Shown here in pieces: positions 1 through 6,463 of a stretch of 64,000 nt of DNA. Both the position numbers and the translations under genes were made by a program. Position 1 is the stretch's first letter. The number at the start of each line of letters is the position of its first letter. Source of the stretch: an uncultured Paenibacillaceae bacterium (GTDB lineage: Bacteria > Bacillota > Bacilli > Aneurinibacillales > Aneurinibacillaceae); assembly GCA_946478845.1 (NCBI GenBank), contig CAMLDI010000011.1:1-64000 (forward strand), in the 5' to 3' direction. The notes beneath the pieces are model-generated. The model was given only the letters and a program-made list of their open reading frames with translations. It was not told the DNA's origin and searched no databases.

Positions 1-33
1 TACCGGAAGGTGCGGATGGATCACCTCCTTTCT
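1..33 (+). rRNA. 16S rRNA, 3' end (partial)
   Basis: The first bases carry the conserved helix 45 GGAA tetraloop with the downstream GGTGCGGATGGATCACC arm and the anti-Shine-Dalgarno core CCTCCTTTCT, the standard 3' end of 16S rRNA. The rest of the gene lies upstream of the window. The arm has GGATGG where Bacillus has GGCTGG; the paired base lies outside the window, so compensation cannot be checked. In B. subtilis rrnA sits in the same place, just before csfB (gin). Confidence 0.95.
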
Positions 34-152
34 ATGGAGATTCAGGACGCTCTAGTTCCTTTCACTGCTCAGTTTTCAGGGAATAATTAAGATACGATAT
101 TGAAATGAAAACTTTTTTTGTGATAAAATAAATGCAGATTTTAAAAAACTGC

Positions 153-228
<76 letters not shown>

Positions 229-242
229 TCATATAGTCAATC

Positions 243-275
243 AAAACCCTTGGGAATCAAGGGTTTTTTTATTTT
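243..275 (+). terminator. Rho-independent terminator after tRNA-Ala
   Basis: A 10-bp stem AAAACCCTTG/CAAGGGTTTT encloses a short loop and is followed by a T run. It ends the 16S-tRNA-Ala transcript before any 23S gene. The core is nearly identical to the terminator at 957-984. Confidence 0.85.
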
Positions 276-324
276 TTTATTATTCCATATCCCTCCCCAT
301 AAACCTCTTTCATTGCTTTTTTAC

Positions 325-351
325 TGACAAGTAATATTGTCATTTTGACAA
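325..351 (+). promoter_or_regulatory. Candidate operator: TGACAA repeats upstream of the DUF6442/HTH pair
   Basis: TGACAA-GTAATA-TTGTCA forms an inverted repeat (325-342), followed by a third copy in TTGACAA (345-351), which can also serve as a -35 element. I could not place a -10 at the usual spacing. The repeats lie about 70 bases before the first gene and are a plausible autoregulatory site for the HTH protein encoded downstream (inference). Confidence 0.4.
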
Positions 352-416
352 GTTTTATTTACACTAAGTCTCGTTTATGTTAGTATTAATTTAAAACAAG
401 AAAGTAGGTGTAAACA

Positions 417-725
417 ATGAAGAAGGAAGAAATTTTGGCGAAAAGCAGAGCCGAAGGTAAAGATGAAATGGAGTATGCAGTTAACAACCGGGCATTTTAT
501 TGGGGGACAATTGTATTAACCATCACTTGTATCTTTTTTGCAGGTACAAAAGTTTTGAATAATGGAGAGCCGTTCTTCGAATTCCCTGCAATTCTCTTTG
601 CATATTTGACTGGTATGCACATTTACAATTTTCAAAAATTAAAAAATCGCAAATATCTTATTGCATCATTTGGCTTTGCCTTCGTTTTCGTATGCATGAC
701 AATATTGTATTTTGTTAATAGGTGA
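417..725 (+). CDS. DUF6442 family small membrane protein
   Basis: This 102-residue protein has a charged N-terminus (about residues 1-25, starting MKKEEILAKSRAEGKDE) and three hydrophobic segments near 29-46, 54-68 and 80-99, so it is probably an integral membrane protein. The layout matches DUF6442 proteins, which in Bacillota usually sit next to a small HTH regulator, as here. The start has the weak ribosome binding site GTAGGTG about 8 nt upstream. The stop codon overlaps the ribosome binding site of the next gene, so the two are translationally linked. Function is unknown. Confidence 0.75.
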   Translation: MKKEEILAKSRAEGKDEMEYAVNNRAFYWGTIVLTITCIFFAGTKVLNNGEPFFEFPAILFAYLTGMHIYNFQKLKNRKYLIASFGFAFVFVCMTILYFVNR

Positions 726-733
726 TCACTACG

Positions 734-943
734 ATGAAAGATAAGTTGATATTAAAAAACTGGCTGAAGGTAGCAAGAGCAGAGAAAAATTTATCACAAG
801 GTGATTTGGCTGATATGGTTGGAGTATCTCGCCAAACTATTAGTTCTATTGAAAAGGGTCAATTTAACCCGACAGCAAAACTTGCATTGATATTGTGTAT
901 TGCTCTTGATAAAAAATTTGAAGATTTATTTTATTTTGATTAA
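734..943 (+). CDS. Small XRE-family HTH transcriptional regulator
   Basis: The 69-residue protein is almost entirely a Cro/CI-type helix-turn-helix. The recognition region is LSQGDLADMVGVSRQTISSI, followed by the typical EKGQFNPTAKLALILCIALD and an FEDLF end. The ATG at 734 was chosen because AGGTGA lies 8 nt upstream; an in-frame GTG at 722 has no ribosome binding site. It is co-transcribed with the upstream membrane protein and probably controls that operon through the TGACAA repeats (inference). Confidence 0.88.
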   Translation: MKDKLILKNWLKVARAEKNLSQGDLADMVGVSRQTISSIEKGQFNPTAKLALILCIALDKKFEDLFYFD

Positions 944-956
944 ATGTCTCTCACCT

Positions 957-984
957 AACCCTTGGGAATTAAGGGTTTTTTATT
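957..984 (+). terminator. Rho-independent terminator after the HTH gene
   Basis: The stem AACCCTT/AAGGGTT is followed by TTTTTTATTTT. About 28 bases, including the loop GGGAAT, repeat the terminator after tRNA-Ala with a single change in the loop region. Confidence 0.85.
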
Positions 985-992
985 TTGCAAAA

Positions 993-1021
993 AACACAAA
1001 TGATGCTCCTTTCATATAGTT
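993..1021 (+). promoter_or_regulatory. Candidate sigma-K promoter
   Basis: AACA at 993-996, a 16-nt spacer, then CATATAGTT at 1013-1021 fits the sigma-K pattern mACm-N16-CATAnnnT(A). It lies 30 bases before the start of the His-rich gene. This is a motif match only. Confidence 0.4.
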
Positions 1022-1050
1022 AAGGTAACTAGATGAGAGGAGTTGTTTTT

Positions 1051-1281
1051 ATGCCTGAAATAGGGAAAAATGGGGTATATTCCGGTTTTGTCCCAAATCA
1101 TAATCATGGTTCAGTGGATTATACTTCTGTAAATGACGGCCATGTTCACCAATACTTATTTGTTACTTCTCCACCCATCCCGGGTCAGGATGGGGGAATG
1201 ATGGCCATAAACATCATATTAAAGGATTTGACCAACCTGCGCCAGGTTACTAAGCCGATTCATAAACTTCCGCCAAATTGA
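1051..1281 (+). CDS. His-rich small protein, YmaF-like (hypothetical)
   Basis: This 76-residue protein contains NHNHG and GHVHQY motifs (about residues 17-36), like the short HxH/GHVH repeats of the YmaF family; the rest is unrecognised. The ATG at 1051 was chosen because GAGAGGAG lies about 9 nt upstream; an ATG at 1033 overlaps that site. A sigma-K-like promoter precedes it and a SASP gene follows, so a spore role is plausible (inference). Clustered histidines could bind metal. There is no signal peptide or membrane segment. Confidence 0.55.
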   Translation: MPEIGKNGVYSGFVPNHNHGSVDYTSVNDGHVHQYLFVTSPPIPGQDGGMMAINIILKDLTNLRQVTKPIHKLPPN

Positions 1282-1323
1282 GAAAACTTAATGAAAAGTT
1301 TCTATATTTGGAGTGTGAATAGA

Positions 1324-1614
1324 ATGGCTAGACGTAGAAGGTTACTTGTACCTGAAGCTGGTGATGCCCTTGATCAATTTAAAAAGAAGGTTATGGCCCA
1401 GGAGGGGTATAATGTTAATCAACGATCAGCTCATGAAGTGAAGTATGAAGTGGCAAAAGAAGAAGGAATTCCATTAAAGGAAGGATACAATGGGAATTTG
1501 AAAGCAGCAGAGGCAGGTAAAATTGGCGGGAAAATGGGGGGAAGGATGGTCCGGGAAATGATAAAAATGGCCCAGGAACAGTTAGAAAAAAACAACCCAC
1601 CTGGGAAACAATAA
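1324..1614 (+). CDS. Small acid-soluble spore protein, alpha/beta type
   Basis: The 96-residue protein begins MARRRRLLVPEAGDALDQF. It has the family's KYEVAKEEGIPL segment (the place of GPR protease cleavage in other members), then KEGYNGNL, then AGKIGGKMGG and RMVREMIKMAQEQL. Alpha/beta SASPs coat spore DNA in an A-like form and protect it from UV. It is longer than the usual 60-75 residues because a second related segment (FKKKVMAQEGY) precedes the core. The ATG at 1324 was chosen because GGAG lies about 10 nt upstream. Expression in the forespore under sigma-G is expected. Confidence 0.85.
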   Translation: MARRRRLLVPEAGDALDQFKKKVMAQEGYNVNQRSAHEVKYEVAKEEGIPLKEGYNGNLKAAEAGKIGGKMGGRMVREMIKMAQEQLEKNNPPGKQ

Positions 1615-1631
1615 GTCCCCGTTCAATGAAA

Positions 1632-1670
1632 AACCCCACTGCCTTTTTATTAGAGCTGTGGGGTTAGTTT
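1632..1670. terminator. Bidirectional terminator between SASP and CxxC-protein genes
   Basis: The stem AACCCCAC/GTGGGGTT lies between two convergent genes and has T-rich tracts on both sides, so it can stop transcripts from either strand. Confidence 0.7.
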
Positions 1671-1672
1671 CT

Positions 1673-1810
1673 TTACCCTTTTAATGATTCCAACCATTCT
1701 GCATAACAAGTGTCACAAAGGGGTTCGTCATGTTCGCTGTCTGCAGTGTAAAAAGTTACAAAGCGCACTTTTTCTGCTTCATGATCGCAGTAATAACATT
1801 GATAGGACAA
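1673..1810 (-). CDS. Small double-CxxC protein, 45 residues (hypothetical)
   Basis: I read this on the minus strand from a TTG start at 1810. AAGGAGG lies exactly 8 nt upstream (1819-1825), which is strong support for translation. The protein starts with SYQCYYCDHEAEK and ends LCDTCYAEWLESLKG, giving two CxxC pairs at residues 5-8 and 32-35, a probable one-zinc treble-clef or ribbon fold. The stop is just before the shared terminator. It is easily missed because of its length and TTG start. Function is unknown; Gin and Fin in this window show that small zinc proteins of this type can act as sigma-factor antagonists, but no such link is shown here. Confidence 0.7.
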   Translation of the reverse strand: MSYQCYYCDHEAEKVRFVTFYTADSEHDEPLCDTCYAEWLESLKG

Positions 1811-1931
1811 TGCCCTTTCCTCCTTCGTATTTAAGATTGACCTTCATTAGTTTTACCCCTTTCTTGTGGGATATAACCATGGTGGCATTATTTTCTTAAA
1901 TGGTTGAGAGGGCATGTAATTTCAACTTGCG

Positions 1932-3353
1932 TTAAAACGTTTTCACTTGTTCAGGGGCCATGGCAGGAAGCAGGCTTTTATTATATTCCGGTGCCAGTAC
2001 GATATTTGTATACGTTCCTTTCCCGGAAATATAATGATAGGAGTGTTCAATACCTGCTGGAATAAAGACGGAAGCAGGGCTTTCAATGATTTTTTCTTCA
2101 TTGCCAAGGCGTACCTGGCATATTAAACCTGATCCATCAGGCCGATCCCCCCAAAAAATAAAGGCACTGTCACAGTGATGGGAATGGATGTCAACATGTT
2201 TTTCTGCTGTAAAGGGAATTCCATGTAACCCAATAAATCGTTGGATTACATAAAAGGATGCTCTTTGGTCAACCCTTGCATCTAATTGAACCCAGCGGAT
2301 GCCCGGTCCATCTCGATGATACAACAATTCTGATGCTCCTTTAGGAAATGGCCGACCTACTTTTAATTGAAAGGGTAAACGGCTCTTTTCTGGTATTGGA
2401 GGACGGCGTTCCATGGTACGGATTCTGCCAACCAATTGAGGAGGAAAGGCTTCATAAGTTTCAGGATTTTTTTGTACAGCTTTGACATGGTAGGCACATG
2501 TATGGGTAAAGGCATTTTTGCCTATAATCGGCCTTAAATCATCAGGTTGAAATCCTGTAACCAATTGGATGGAACGGGCTAAATTCGGAATACTCTCTAA
2601 AGTAAAGCGGCAATCCTTTCTTAGACGATAAAGTAAAACAGAAAGCTCAATCAGGTTAGTGATTCCTGCTCTTTCTCCAATGCCCAGAATGGAAGTATCC
2701 ACAACTGAAGCTCCGGCATCAATAGCAGCAAGACTATTGGCCAGTGCAAGGCCTAAATCATTATGGAAATGAACTTCAACTTCACAATTTAGTTTAGCAA
2801 TCACTTCTTTAATTAATTTATAGCAGGTTTTAGGTTCGAGGGTTCCTGTCGTATCAGCTAAACTAATGCGGTCAGCACCCGCCTTTAAGGCCAGTTGTGC
2901 AGTAGCGATAATGCTTTCCATGGGGGTTCTGGAAGCATCTTCGATGGTAAAACGCACTTTTAATCCTAGTTTTTTCGCTTCAAGAATGGATGTTTCAATT
3001 TTATCAAAAATATAGTTTTTATCATGGCTGGCAAATTTAGTTTCAAGAGCGAATTGATTGGTAGAAGCCCAAATTCCAATCCAATGGGCACCCGCTCTTT
3101 TTACAGCCTGAACTTCCTTTAAATTTGCCCGGGCATGCATGAGAATTTCGGTTTTTTTCGCTGCCTGTGCCACTTCCCGGCAAATGTTTTCGTCTTCAGA
3201 AGAAATGCCTGGATGGCCCACTTCTATAAAGTCCACACCGAATTCCTCTAATTGTTGCAAAATCATTATTTTTTCTTTTGCGGTAAAGCGGACACCCTTT
3301 TGTTGTTCTCCTTCTCGTAAAGTTGCATCTAAAATCTGAATGTTTTTCCTCAT
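1932..3353 (-). CDS. DRE-TIM acyltransferase (homocitrate/isopropylmalate synthase-like) fused to a C-terminal cupin
   Basis: Residues 1 to about 275 form an HMGL-like TIM barrel. It has the substrate/metal motif DATLREGEQ near the N-terminus, IEDASRTP, and the metal-binding HFHND. The following HTCAYHV and YEAFPPQLVG resemble the small subdomain of homocitrate synthases (about 285-330). The last 120 residues are a cupin, with HSHHCD (motif 1) and PAGIEHSYHY (motif 2). LREGEQ is closer to homocitrate synthase/NifV than to LeuA. The leucine-feedback domain of LeuA is absent and the cupin takes its place. The acyl acceptor is unknown. The gene stands alone; GGGGG lies 10 nt before the ATG. Confidence 0.75.
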   Translation of the reverse strand: MRKNIQILDATLREGEQQKGVRFTAKEKIMILQQLEEFGVDFIEVGHPGISSEDENICREVAQAAKKTEILMHARANLKEVQAVKRAGAHWIGIWASTNQFALETKFASHDKNYIFDKIETSILEAKKLGLKVRFTIEDASRTPMESIIATAQLALKAGADRISLADTTGTLEPKTCYKLIKEVIAKLNCEVEVHFHNDLGLALANSLAAIDAGASVVDTSILGIGERAGITNLIELSVLLYRLRKDCRFTLESIPNLARSIQLVTGFQPDDLRPIIGKNAFTHTCAYHVKAVQKNPETYEAFPPQLVGRIRTMERRPPIPEKSRLPFQLKVGRPFPKGASELLYHRDGPGIRWVQLDARVDQRASFYVIQRFIGLHGIPFTAEKHVDIHSHHCDSAFIFWGDRPDGSGLICQVRLGNEEKIIESPASVFIPAGIEHSYHYISGKGTYTNIVLAPEYNKSLLPAMAPEQVKTF

Positions 3354-3379
3354 GTATTATTTTCCCCCTTTTGTTCCGT

Positions 3380-3403
3380 AAAACTAAATACTGGTTTAGT
3401 TTT
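3380..3403. promoter_or_regulatory. Candidate operator: 9-bp inverted repeat upstream of the synthase-cupin gene
   Basis: AAAACTAAA-TACTGG-TTTAGTTTT is a perfect 9-bp inverted repeat with a 6-nt centre. It ends 27 bases before the minus-strand start codon. Its size and AT-rich arms suit a dimeric repressor. I did not find a convincing promoter around it. Confidence 0.4.
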
Positions 3404-3501
3404 ATCAATTTAATGTGTGGAATGTTTGAAAAGGGAGTGAAAAAAGAGTTTGAAATGTATAAAATTTCCTCCATTTGTGTAACAAGGAAAAATCACGCAT
3501 A

Positions 3502-4326
3502 TTATTTATATTTCTTTAATAGAGAGGCAAAGGATTGGTTTGGGAATACCCGAATGCGATGCAATTCAAAGGGTCCCTGTTTTGTATAATTTGCTAAACC
3601 AGGCTTTGTGGTAAATGCCATTGTATATCCTGCTTCTTTCATATAGGTTAATGTTTTTTTATTGTAATTACCTGATGGATAACAGAAGGCTGCAATGGGT
3701 TTATTCAAGTTTCTTTCTAATATCTCACGGGATTTGGTAAGCTCTTTTTTAATTTGTTTTGCAGTTAAACTTGATAAATTAAGATGGTTTACAGTATGGG
3801 ATTGAATATCAATGAATCCGCTATTCTCCATTTCTTTTAGTTGATTCCATGATAAGTAGGATCCCTGATTGATGGTACTTGTAATGACAAAAATCGTTGC
3901 TTTCGCTTTATATTTTTTTAAAATGGGAAATGCACTGGTGTAGTTGTCAGCATAACCATCATCAAAGGTAATAATAAATGGATGAGAAGGAAGTTGGGTT
4001 CCTTTTTCATAAGCAGAGGCCAATTCTGAGGCAGTAATAGGCGTGAATCCACCCATTATTAAAGTGCGTAATTGTTTTTCAAATTGTTTAGGTGATACAC
4101 ACAGGTCATTTTTTGGGGTTTTAGATATGGAATGATACATAAACACGGGAATACTTCGCTTTACATTGTTTTGCCGAATGATGGAACTTATTTCATCTAT
4201 TGTAGAATCAATCATAGCTAGGTTATCTTGAAAAAGGGTAGAGGATGGGGAAGATAAGCCAGGGTAATAAATGAGAAATATAAATGAAATAATAACCATA
4301 CCAGTTAAAATTTTTACTTTATTCAA
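3502..4326 (-). CDS. Polysaccharide deacetylase (NodB domain), membrane-anchored
   Basis: From a TTG start at 4326 the protein has 274 residues: an N-terminal membrane anchor or uncleaved signal (about 4-23), then a CE4 deacetylase domain. Visible motifs are VFMYHSIS, ITFDDGYADNY (metal and catalytic Asp) and SHTVNHLNL (metal His). It removes acetyl groups from N-acetylglucosamine polymers such as peptidoglycan. The TTG was chosen because AAGGAGG lies 8 nt upstream; a longer frame up to 4386 would run through a hairpin. It is a paralogue of, and lies directly after, the gene at 4388-5221. Confidence 0.85.
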   Translation of the reverse strand: MNKVKILTGMVIISFIFLIYYPGLSSPSSTLFQDNLAMIDSTIDEISSIIRQNNVKRSIPVFMYHSISKTPKNDLCVSPKQFEKQLRTLIMGGFTPITASELASAYEKGTQLPSHPFIITFDDGYADNYTSAFPILKKYKAKATIFVITSTINQGSYLSWNQLKEMENSGFIDIQSHTVNHLNLSSLTAKQIKKELTKSREILERNLNKPIAAFCYPSGNYNKKTLTYMKEAGYTMAFTTKPGLANYTKQGPFELHRIRVFPNQSFASLLKKYK

Positions 4327-4328
4327 AG

Positions 4329-4384
4329 GAAAAGCCTCCTTGCTTATTGATGTAGGATTAATTTCTATCGCAAGAAGGCTTTTC
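4329..4384 (-). promoter_or_regulatory. Hairpin enclosing the ribosome binding site of the downstream deacetylase
   Basis: Arms at 4370-4384 and 4329-4343 can form 15 base pairs (one G-U) in minus-strand RNA, with a 26-nt loop and UUUU at the 3' side of the stem. It starts 4 bases after the stop of the upstream deacetylase. The 3' arm contains the AAGGAGG of the downstream gene. It could be an intrinsic terminator, a translation-blocking hairpin, or both. Confidence 0.6.
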
Positions 4385-4387
4385 ATG

Positions 4388-5221
4388 TCATGAAATATAT
4401 TCCTTTAAGAAGGATAGGGAAGTATGCGGGGTGATATAGTGACGGTCCAGGGAGTATTCCTGGTTGAAGAAGGTAGCCCCTCCTTCTTCAATTGTAAAAG
4501 CAATTAAATACCCTATTTTTTTCACTTCTTCTATAACAGCTGGGGAATAATCACCGTAAGGATAGCAAAAAATTCGAATAGGTTTCCCCAGGCTTTCTTC
4601 TAAAAATCTTTTTGATTCTACAAGTTCGTAATTTACCTTTTTTAGGTCCACTGTCGCAAGATAGGTGTGATTTTTAGTATGGGAACCAAACTCCACTAAT
4701 CCGCTTTGTTCCATTTCCTTCATTTGGGTAGTGGATAAAAAGTTAGGATTTTCATTGACTAATCCTGTTATAGGGAAAACGATTCCTTTTACATTGTATT
4801 TTTTCAAAATGGGGAAGAGCTGTGTGTAATTATCGGCATACCCATCGTCAAAGGTTAATAAAATGGGGTTTTTCGGTAAGGGGGCATGATTGGCCATTGC
4901 CTGATAATATTCACTAGCAGTAATGGGGGTGAACCCTAAATCTAATATTTCCTGCAATTGTTTTTCGAAAAGCTCCGGTGGAACGCAGAGATTGTTACCA
5001 GGTTTATTTGAAATGGAATGATACATAAAAACAGGAACCTTCAATTTTTGTTTTTCCCCATTATTTTTTTGCTTTTCTTTAGGGGGGAGTAAGGGTTCTG
5101 TTTGGGTAGAAGATTGCACAGATGGAGATTTCACCTGTGTATCCACTGGTTTGCTCTGTGTACAGGCTGATAAAAAAAGTAATGAAAATATGACGAGTAA
5201 TGGTGCCTTAATAAATCCCAT
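4388..5221 (-). CDS. Polysaccharide deacetylase lipoprotein (NodB domain)
   Basis: The 277-residue protein has a lipoprotein signal, with a hydrophobic stretch ending in LFLSAC (lipid-modified Cys about residue 20), then a Ser/Lys/Gln-rich linker to about residue 60. A CE4 deacetylase domain follows, with VFMYHSIS, LTFDDGYADNY and SHTKNHTYL. It should act on the outer face of the membrane on cell-wall or spore polysaccharide. AAGGAGGGG precedes the ATG. The partner gene downstream shares the whole catalytic domain, so the pair probably arose by tandem duplication. Confidence 0.88.
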   Translation of the reverse strand: MGFIKAPLLVIFSLLFLSACTQSKPVDTQVKSPSVQSSTQTEPLLPPKEKQKNNGEKQKLKVPVFMYHSISNKPGNNLCVPPELFEKQLQEILDLGFTPITASEYYQAMANHAPLPKNPILLTFDDGYADNYTQLFPILKKYNVKGIVFPITGLVNENPNFLSTTQMKEMEQSGLVEFGSHTKNHTYLATVDLKKVNYELVESKRFLEESLGKPIRIFCYPYGDYSPAVIEEVKKIGYLIAFTIEEGGATFFNQEYSLDRHYITPHTSLSFLKEYIS

Positions 5222-5293
5222 TCAAGTCCCCTCCTTCATGAAGAATTATAAACTAAAATGTTAGACAAAGGGTAAAAAAGATGGTGAACAAGT

Positions 5294-6166
5294 GTGAAAA
5301 TCTGTTGGATTGTTGGAAAAATGACCTGTGAGGGACCATTACAGCTGTTGCATAGGATTCTTGTTAATCAGGGTTATCAAGTCCATTTCCTAAAGGAAAT
5401 GAAGACCTCTTTTCCAGAACCTGAATTTATTCTTTTTTCAGGAGATAAGGAAGAGCTATCTTTATGGAATAAAAAGGTAGGGAATATTCCTATTTTCCTT
5501 TTAAATTCCATATCCCCATCCTATTTGCATCTATTTTTGGATAAACCCATTTATCCTTTGGTGTTTATCTTTTATAACGGAAAAATGGAAGGGATGATTC
5601 TAGGGTTGGATTATGTAAAAAGAGTAAGGAATTTTCGCAAGGTTATTCGTGACTTTGCCATTCCATTTATGGTATTGGGCAAAGTTGAGGCCTTTCTCAT
5701 GCATTTTTTTTATGATCATTGGGAGGAAGGTAAAGGATTTAGGATGGAGGAATTAAATCAATACAGTTTCGCTTTTCGGTGTGATGGAGTTCATATATTG
5801 CGTGGCTTAGGATTGGATTCCCGCATAGGACAGGTACAGGTATCAGCCCTGCCTAAATTCTCCGAAAAAAAATGGAGAACTCCCATCCTGTTTCACCTTA
5901 TTAAAGAGATGGGAGGGGAGAATATCGTCTGTTGGAAAAATGGCCCGGACTTCTCCAGAAATGACATGGATTTATTGCTTATTATAAATAAAGACGAAGA
6001 TATCAAACAAATGAAGGCAGAAACATGGAAAAAATATAGGCACATTTTTCGTCAGCCACATATTATTGATTGTGTAAACCTATATGAACCTGAAGAATTA
6101 AATGCTGTTGGGTATAAATACTTGTCCTTATTTAGGTATAAATATCTTATAAATGGGGAAGAATAG
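5294..6166 (+). CDS. Degenerate UDP-glucose/GDP-mannose dehydrogenase-like protein
   Basis: The 290-residue protein is not a recognisable active enzyme, but its layout follows UDP-glucose dehydrogenases. The N-terminus, MKICWIVGK then GYQVHFL, resembles the first strands of the Rossmann fold. GLGLDSRIGQ (about 175-185) corresponds to the D-x-RIG motif before the catalytic loop. The last 70 residues (DLLLIINK, HIIDCVNLYEPEELNAVGYKY) match the C-terminal domain pattern viDgRNiydpe..Gf.Y. The GGSCFPKD catalytic-cysteine segment and much of the central helix are missing, and the glycine-rich NAD loop is lost. It may be a pseudoenzyme with a binding role. The start is a GTG with a weak ribosome binding site; an ATG at 5321 is an alternative. 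Confidence 0.55.
   Translation: MKICWIVGKMTCEGPLQLLHRILVNQGYQVHFLKEMKTSFPEPEFILFSGDKEELSLWNKKVGNIPIFLLNSISPSYLHLFLDKPIYPLVFIFYNGKMEGMILGLDYVKRVRNFRKVIRDFAIPFMVLGKVEAFLMHFFYDHWEEGKGFRMEELNQYSFAFRCDGVHILRGLGLDSRIGQVQVSALPKFSEKKWRTPILFHLIKEMGGENIVCWKNGPDFSRNDMDLLLIINKDEDIKQMKAETWKKYRHIFRQPHIIDCVNLYEPEELNAVGYKYLSLFRYKYLINGEE
6136..6165 (+). promoter_or_regulatory. Sigma-F promoter of gin
   Basis: GTATA, exactly 15 nt, then GGGAAGAATA fits the sigma-F consensus GYWTA-N15-GGnrAnAnTR at every position. It lies inside the end of the upstream coding region, 36 bases before the gin start. csfB (gin) is a known sigma-F gene in B. subtilis. Confidence 0.75.
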
Positions 6167-6201
6167 GAATAAAAAAGAAGAAGACAAGGTGGTTGACGGA
6201 G

Positions 6202-6378
6202 ATGGAAGACCGTAGGTGTATTATATGCGGGAAAGAAGACAAAAAAGGGTTGTATATTTATGAATCTTTTGTTTGCCACAATTGTGAAAGAGAAATGGTT
6301 CGTACCAGCGTAGAGGATGATAAATACAGGTTTTTTATCCAAAAACTTAAAAAAATATGGTTGAAACAAAATGCGTAA
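6202..6378 (+). CDS. gin: Anti-sigma-G factor Gin
   Basis: The 58-residue zinc protein has CIICGKED (residues 6-9) and CHNC (about 25-28), then a basic C-terminus, matching B. subtilis Gin/CsfB in length and layout. Gin is made in the early forespore under sigma-F and holds sigma-G inactive until engulfment; it also inhibits sigma-E. The ATG at 6202 was chosen because AAGGTGG lies 9 nt upstream; the in-frame TTG at 6193 abuts that site. The order gin, Orn/Lys decarboxylase, tmk matches B. subtilis, except that xpaC and yaaN are absent. Confidence 0.9.
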   Translation: MEDRRCIICGKEDKKGLYIYESFVCHNCEREMVRTSVEDDKYRFFIQKLKKIWLKQNA

Positions 6379-6380
6379 TT

Positions 6381-6401
6381 ACCCCCGTTTGGGGGTTTCT
6401 T
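6381..6401 (+). terminator. Rho-independent terminator after gin
   Basis: The stem ACCCCC/GGGGGT with loop GTTTG is followed by TTCTTTATTT, directly after the gin stop. Confidence 0.85.
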
Positions 6402-6463
6402 TATTTGGTAGCCAAGTTTATTCTTAAGAAGAGAATTTGGCAATGTGAAAGGAAGTGCTGGGA

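Noticed and set aside
1684..1899. Plus-strand open frame of 71 residues
   Set aside because: It lies antisense to the well-supported 45-residue CxxC gene, has no ribosome binding site and no recognisable sequence.
3323..3589. Plus-strand open frame across the synthase-cupin 5' region and deacetylase end
   Set aside because: It overlaps two minus-strand genes and has no ribosome binding site or family match.
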